Positions 59,586 through 64,000 of a stretch of DNA of 64,000 nt are shown in pieces. The notes under the pieces are model-generated. The model saw only the letters and a program-made list of their open reading frames with translations. It had not been told where the DNA came from and ran no database searches. Source of the stretch: Edolisoma coerulescens (Eukaryota; Chordata; Aves; Passeriformes; Campephagidae); assembly GCA_013397115.1 (NCBI GenBank), contig VWZW01001210.1, forward strand, positions 1 to 64,000. The letters run 5' to 3'. How positions within the stretch are numbered: position 1 is the first letter of the stretch; every line of letters begins with the position of its first letter. The position numbers and the translations under genes were made by a program.

Positions 59586-61325
59586 CCCTACCATAGCAAG
59601 GTCTTGGTCTGCTGTGAGTTACTTTACACCTGAATCAGCACCACGAGATGTGTGAATCCAATTAAACTGCCACAAAGTCAATAAATACCCCTGGTCAAGG
59701 GTATTTGCCCAGTGCCCAAAGCAGTAAATGGTTCACTCCTCTCCCTTCACACAGGGACCTTCTCTGGAAAGAGGAGGTGCAGCTGCAGAGAAGGGCACTA
59801 ATTCAGTGAGAGAGGGTCAGAATTACAAGATAATTTAAATTTTGAATGATGGGAAAGCAGGAAATGAGATCCTCACACATCTCAGAGGATGGATGTTAAT
59901 GCTCAGAGAAAGCCAGGAATGAAGAATACATGAATATGAAAGCTGCTGTGAGGAATTTAATTTTTTTTAAATTGCTTAGCTCTCAAGTTTGACATAATGA
60001 CTGTTTAGACCCTACTTTAGAGGAAGCCTCTTGGCTAAGTCAAGCCTGCTTTTTCCAAATGATGGTAACAAAGTGTAGATATGAAAAAAGTAAAAGCAAA
60101 TATTCCTACTGATTTATAGTCACAAATAGACATTTGAAAAGAACATCAACCAGCTAAGAAAAAAAAAAAAAAAACAGAAAAAAAACCCCACCAGAATTAA
60201 ATGTTATCATTCCAAAACTACTTTCTTAACTGTTTTTCGTGGGCAATTTTTTGCATGTCCAGAGCCTTAGGAGGCATTCTTGGTCAAACCCATCCGAAAA
60301 GAGACAGTGGATGCTCTTCCAGCTTCACAAGTGTTGATTCCTCTCAGCCCTGCCCCACAGGCACCTGCTAGTTTTTGATGGAAAGGAGCAGTAAGAGTTG
60401 CTCAAAGTCCTCACCTCACAGGGTAACTACTTCTAGACCTTTAATTAATCTTGCAACAAACTCAAGTTCCTTCCCTTTTCCATGAAACACCAGCCATCAA
60501 CCTCTCCAAGCGCCTGTCTCCAGTCACTGCCAATTTACAGCTCTGACACAAGAGATTTTTGACAAATTATAGGGATTATACACATCGCAAACATCTGTTC
60601 ATCTTGGGAAAAAAAATATGCACAATCTCTCCCCTGGGCTTCTGCCATCCATCATGACTTTGCTAAATACAGCAATAAAGTCCAACCGAGACTCTGAAGG
60701 ACGTGTCAACTTCAGCAAACATGGACGTGGAGTTCAGAAAGGAACACACACTTAAACATTGACTGAAAACTCTGCCCAGACTCCCAGAGGACCACGGTGA
60801 ACTGTCCAATCCATCTGACAAATTGGGCCAGGCATTGAGGTTAAACATGGATTGAGGTTCGTGCCCTTAAATAATCTGCATTTAAAAATGTTGGCTGTTC
60901 TCTCTCGCTTCAAATAGACGTTTTCTCAGTATCCAGCCACCGTCCTCTTCCACCCTGCTTGATACAGCCAAGTTTGTTTAAAAAGAAGATAAATCAATAA
61001 TAGGTTTCCTGGCAGAATAATTTTTTTAAAAAGGATTAATTCATCACAATAGTAACAATGAAGGAGCTGCTCCAACAAATATGCAACATGCCCCAAAATT
61101 TGAACCTCAAGTTTCAAAAGATATTCACCACTTCATATACAAAATTCAGCTTTTCCGAATAAAATTTTTTGGTTAATGCTAATTGAAATTTGACATGGCA
61201 ACTACTGGCAATATTAATACTATGGCCATACTAATGGCAACTATTATTTTTCCTCGAAAAATAAAACAAGTCCTCTTTTAAAATATCTGCATTCTGCCTT
61301 TCCAGACAAAACTCTGGTAGAAGTG
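59586..61325. other. Unique non-coding stretch
   Basis: No gene or transposon is recognised. A poly-A run lies at 60159-60176 without a polyadenylation hexamer just before it. Confidence 0.55.
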
Positions 61326-61612
61326 AATCATAGAACCACAGAATCTTGGAATGTCTTGGGATGGAAGGGACCTTAAAGCCACCCCCTGCCATAGGCAGGG
61401 ACACTTCTCACTAGCCCAGGCTGCTCCAAGCCCCATCCAGCGTGGCCTCAGACACTTCCAGGGATCCAGGGGCAGCCACAGCTTCCCTGGGCACCCTGTG
61501 CCAGGGCCTCCCCACCCTCCCAGGGAACAATTTCTCCCCAATATCTAATCTAAAGCTACTCTCCGGCAGTCTGAAGCCATGACCCTCTTGTCCTGTCACT
61601 GATTGCTGTGAA
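61326..61612 (-). mobile_element. CR1 LINE fragment, minus strand
   Basis: Reversed tail AATCATAGAACCACAGAATC, then GGGATGGAAGGGACCTTAAA, GGCAGCCACAGCTTCCCTGG, CCAGGGCCTCCCCACCCTCC and the end of ORF2 (ATATCTAATCTAAAGCTACT, CTTGTCCTGTCACTGATTGC). About 290 bases, 5'-truncated. Confidence 0.96.
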
Positions 61613-63491
61613 GGCATTGAGCTAGTTTCCTGTTTCGGAGTGATATCCAGAAATAAATGTGCAATCCAGAAAAGATGAATAATTCCTGGTGCATAATTAT
61701 AGGCCAAATTTTGAAAGACTAAAAGAGGAAGAGAAAGGGATATTTATTTAATCCTATGATCTTGCAGCCCAACACAACGCTGAAGCCAGGGATAGTCACA
61801 TAAGGAATTTCCTAATTGGCAAAGCCTTAAGGATAAATGAAACATTGGACTCATCTATTTAAAACGTTTCCACCTCACAAATAAAGAACAGCATAACTCT
61901 GCTAAAGCGGATAGAGGGAATAATCCAATCCCATAACCCTCTCATCAGTCCCAGTGACGTGCAGCGGAGCTGGCAGCTCCCTGCGTCAGCCCAGCCTGCT
62001 TTATGTTTTATTTCCATCATATGATCTCTTCTCATATCAAGTCCTGGCCCAGTGTTTCAAAGTTATGTTTTTTCCCCAACCATGGTGACCCGATCACTCC
62101 ATGCTACACCACGATTTTTCCTTGAGGTGAGCCCAGGATATTTCCATTTTGCCACACGATCAGCCTATCTTTGTACCTTGGGGTGACACAAGCAGACAAA
62201 GCAGGTTGGCTCTTAAGCCTATCTTCAGCCACTTTCCTGAAAGGGATCTGATTGCCCGTGATGCAAGGGCAGCTGCAGGTGCTCTGAGTTTGCCGCTCCC
62301 TGGCGCGGGGCCCAGAAGTGGGAGCAGATCATGGAAGGTGCTGTAGGGCAACGGACAAACGGCTGGAACTCCAGCCTCGGCATTGATCTTGAGTACATAA
62401 TGCTGCTCATGCCTCCTGAGAACCTCACAGCATCCCCGAGCAAGGATTCTTGTACCCCTGTCCCTGCTGCAGGCACAGGAGGACACCGGCCCTCCCGAGG
62501 GTACACGCAGAGCGGAGGACTCGCTCCATTCCACTGCCCAGGCAGGGGGAATGATGCCTTCTCCAGTTCCATGTTATTTTACCCAATTCCCCCAAATTTC
62601 AGGAACCTGAACATTTAAATCCATGGCTGCTCCTTCTCTTGTCTCACTTGCCTCAGAAGCTGCCCGTGTGCCAGGTACATCAGTGACCATTAATTACCAT
62701 TTGAGAGAGGGGACAAGAGCAACCAGGGAGGGAATTCTGTAAATGGGAACCAGGGAAAATGGGCAGAGAAGCAAGATTCAAATGAGCCCTCGGGAGAGCG
62801 AAGTGCTGCTCAAGTTCAAACACTCTTCCCAAGAGGCAAGAGCCAGGGGAACACTTGGAGCACATCCCAGCTGAGTGCCCACCCACATGGAGCTCAACAC
62901 AGAGACGTGCAACCACATCTCACTGCTGAACACCCTTCAGTTTTCACTCTTCCCCCTCAAGGGGCCCCAAAATGTCACGCTTCCCAGCTCACCAGCAATG
63001 TCCCACCAACCACTGGGGATCTGCAACCTGCTGCTGATCTGCTTACCTAAACCCAGACACAAACAGCATTTTCAGCAGGATTTGCAGAGATGTAAAGCAG
63101 CAAATTTGTGCCTAGTACATGTTTATATTTTAAGAAAAATATTACTCATATTTACTTACTGGACTCACAGCAAAAACTCTCATATTGGAAAGCAAGTTTT
63201 ATTTATTGGCTTTGTCCTTTGCAGAATGCACCTTGCCTTTTACAGTTTTTTTAGGGATTTTTTTTTTAAATTTCCTTCTCTTCTGTAACTATAACTCACA
63301 ACTACAAGACACTATTTTTGTATTTACAGCTCCAATCTTTCACAAGGATTAAATAAGGCTTCATTACAGTCCACAGCTATGGTGCTTTCTTTCTGAGCTA
63401 CCTCAGAAGTTCAATATGAGCAAGAGAAAACAGTAAAGTTGTAATTTTGGGTAAACAGAGACATCTCTTTGAAGGCCAAAGGCATAAAATT
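61613..63491. other. Unique non-coding stretch with a GC/CpG rise
   Basis: No gene or transposon is recognised. Between about 62230 and 62540 GC content and CpG count rise clearly over the AT-rich surroundings, and frames of 95-124 codons overlap on both strands there. None shows a domain, so no gene is called. Confidence 0.5.
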
Positions 63492-63640
63492 ATGCCCCAT
63501 CCCTGGAAGTGTTCACGGCCAGGTTGAATGGGGCTTGGAGCAACCTGGGATAGTGGAAGGTGTCCCTGCCCATGGCAGGGGGTGGCACTGGATGGGCTTT
63601 AAGGTCCCATCCCAAGCCATTCCATGATTCTGTGCTTTGT
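63492..63640 (+). mobile_element. CR1 LINE fragment with 3' tail
   Basis: ATGCCCCATCCCTGGAAGTG, GGGGCTTGGAGCAACCTGGG, GTGTCCCTGCCCATGGCAGG and tail CCATTCCATGATTCTGTGC. A 149-base 5'-truncated copy. Confidence 0.95.
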
Positions 63641-64000
63641 TACTAAGCAGAAAACTTTCCTCCATATTGGATAAAAAGGAACCACTTCATTAAATGGTTA
63701 TTTCTGCCCTGTAGTAAGGCTGGCCCATCCAGTTTAATGACACCAGAGGAATGAGCAGCAGTAACAGGATTTCTGCTTCTGATCTACAACAGATCCAAAA
63801 CTCACAGAAATTAAATGGCAGCATCAGGCTTATACTTTGCATTTGGGCTTTTTTCTTGCTGAAGAAGTTTTTTTGGACACAAAAACCTTCTCCATGATTA
63901 AATTGTCATCTTTTCTTTCTTCACTCAAAACACCTGACAGAAAGACAGGAAAGTAAAGAACTTATAGAATGATCAGTCTCTTAAAATACATATGCAAAGC
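63641..64000. other. Unique non-coding stretch to window end
   Basis: AT-rich, with no gene or transposon recognised. Confidence 0.55.

Noticed and set aside
60159..60176. Poly-A run as evidence of another retrocopy
   Set aside because: No AATAAA or ATTAAA stands within the preceding 35 bases. The runs at 4849, 29157, 30099 and 55096 likewise show no clear signal.
1..64000. CRISPR arrays, operons, insertion sequences or other prokaryotic systems
   Set aside because: CR1, SINE and LTR content and the lack of long genes show vertebrate nuclear DNA; no spaced direct repeats of CRISPR type are present.

Overview
This window looks like nuclear DNA of a bird, most probably a songbird (passerine). 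The evidence is its repeats. There are about two dozen fragments of the avian CR1 LINE, many ending in the diagnostic ATTCTATG-type tail. There is one SINE whose head is a degenerate tRNA-Ile and whose tail is a CR1 3' end, the architecture of the passerine TguSINE1 family. There is one complete solo retroviral LTR. I see no convincing protein-coding gene, no exon with a recognisable domain, and no functional tRNA, rRNA or small RNA gene. The open reading frames are short, lie on both strands, and are explained by chance or by repeats (CR1, LTR, GGAT array).

Layout. From 1 to 4.36 kb the sequence is unique, with a 31-bp tandem duplication and a purine tract. From 4.36 to 20.1 kb it is CR1-rich: a CR1 tail (4.36 kb), the SINE with an (AGATT)n array in its A box (6.06 kb), a CR1 reverse-transcriptase fragment abutting an opposite-strand CR1 3' end (8.7-9.56 kb), three plus-strand CR1 copies (10.5, 13.2, 14.6 kb), a 42-bp minisatellite (16.65 kb) and older minus-strand CR1 copies (19.2 and 19.9 kb). 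From 20.2 to 39.1 kb I see no CR1. That stretch holds a 240-bp GGAT array (24.2 kb), homopolymers and a poly-T/ATTAAA signature on the minus strand at 31.9 kb. From 39.1 to 63.6 kb CR1 returns. A plus-strand CR1 at 45.4-46.8 kb is split by a 608-bp minus-strand solo LTR with a 5-bp target duplication. At 50.3-51.8 kb, CR1 copies in opposite orientation flank about 400 bp of unassigned sequence. Further CR1 copies lie at 56.6, 58.5, 59.4, 61.3 and 63.5 kb.

No genes act together here. The content is a record of retrotransposition: CR1 elements, a SINE carrying a CR1-type tail and so presumably mobilised by CR1 enzymes, and a retrovirus reduced to one LTR by recombination. The window is best read as intergenic or intronic. 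I did not find a new biological system. The items most worth checking are the LTR-in-CR1 nest, the microsatellite in the SINE A box, the possible retrocopy at 31.9 kb, the 42-bp minisatellite and the long CR1-free interval. Repeat family names come from recognition by eye, not from a library search.
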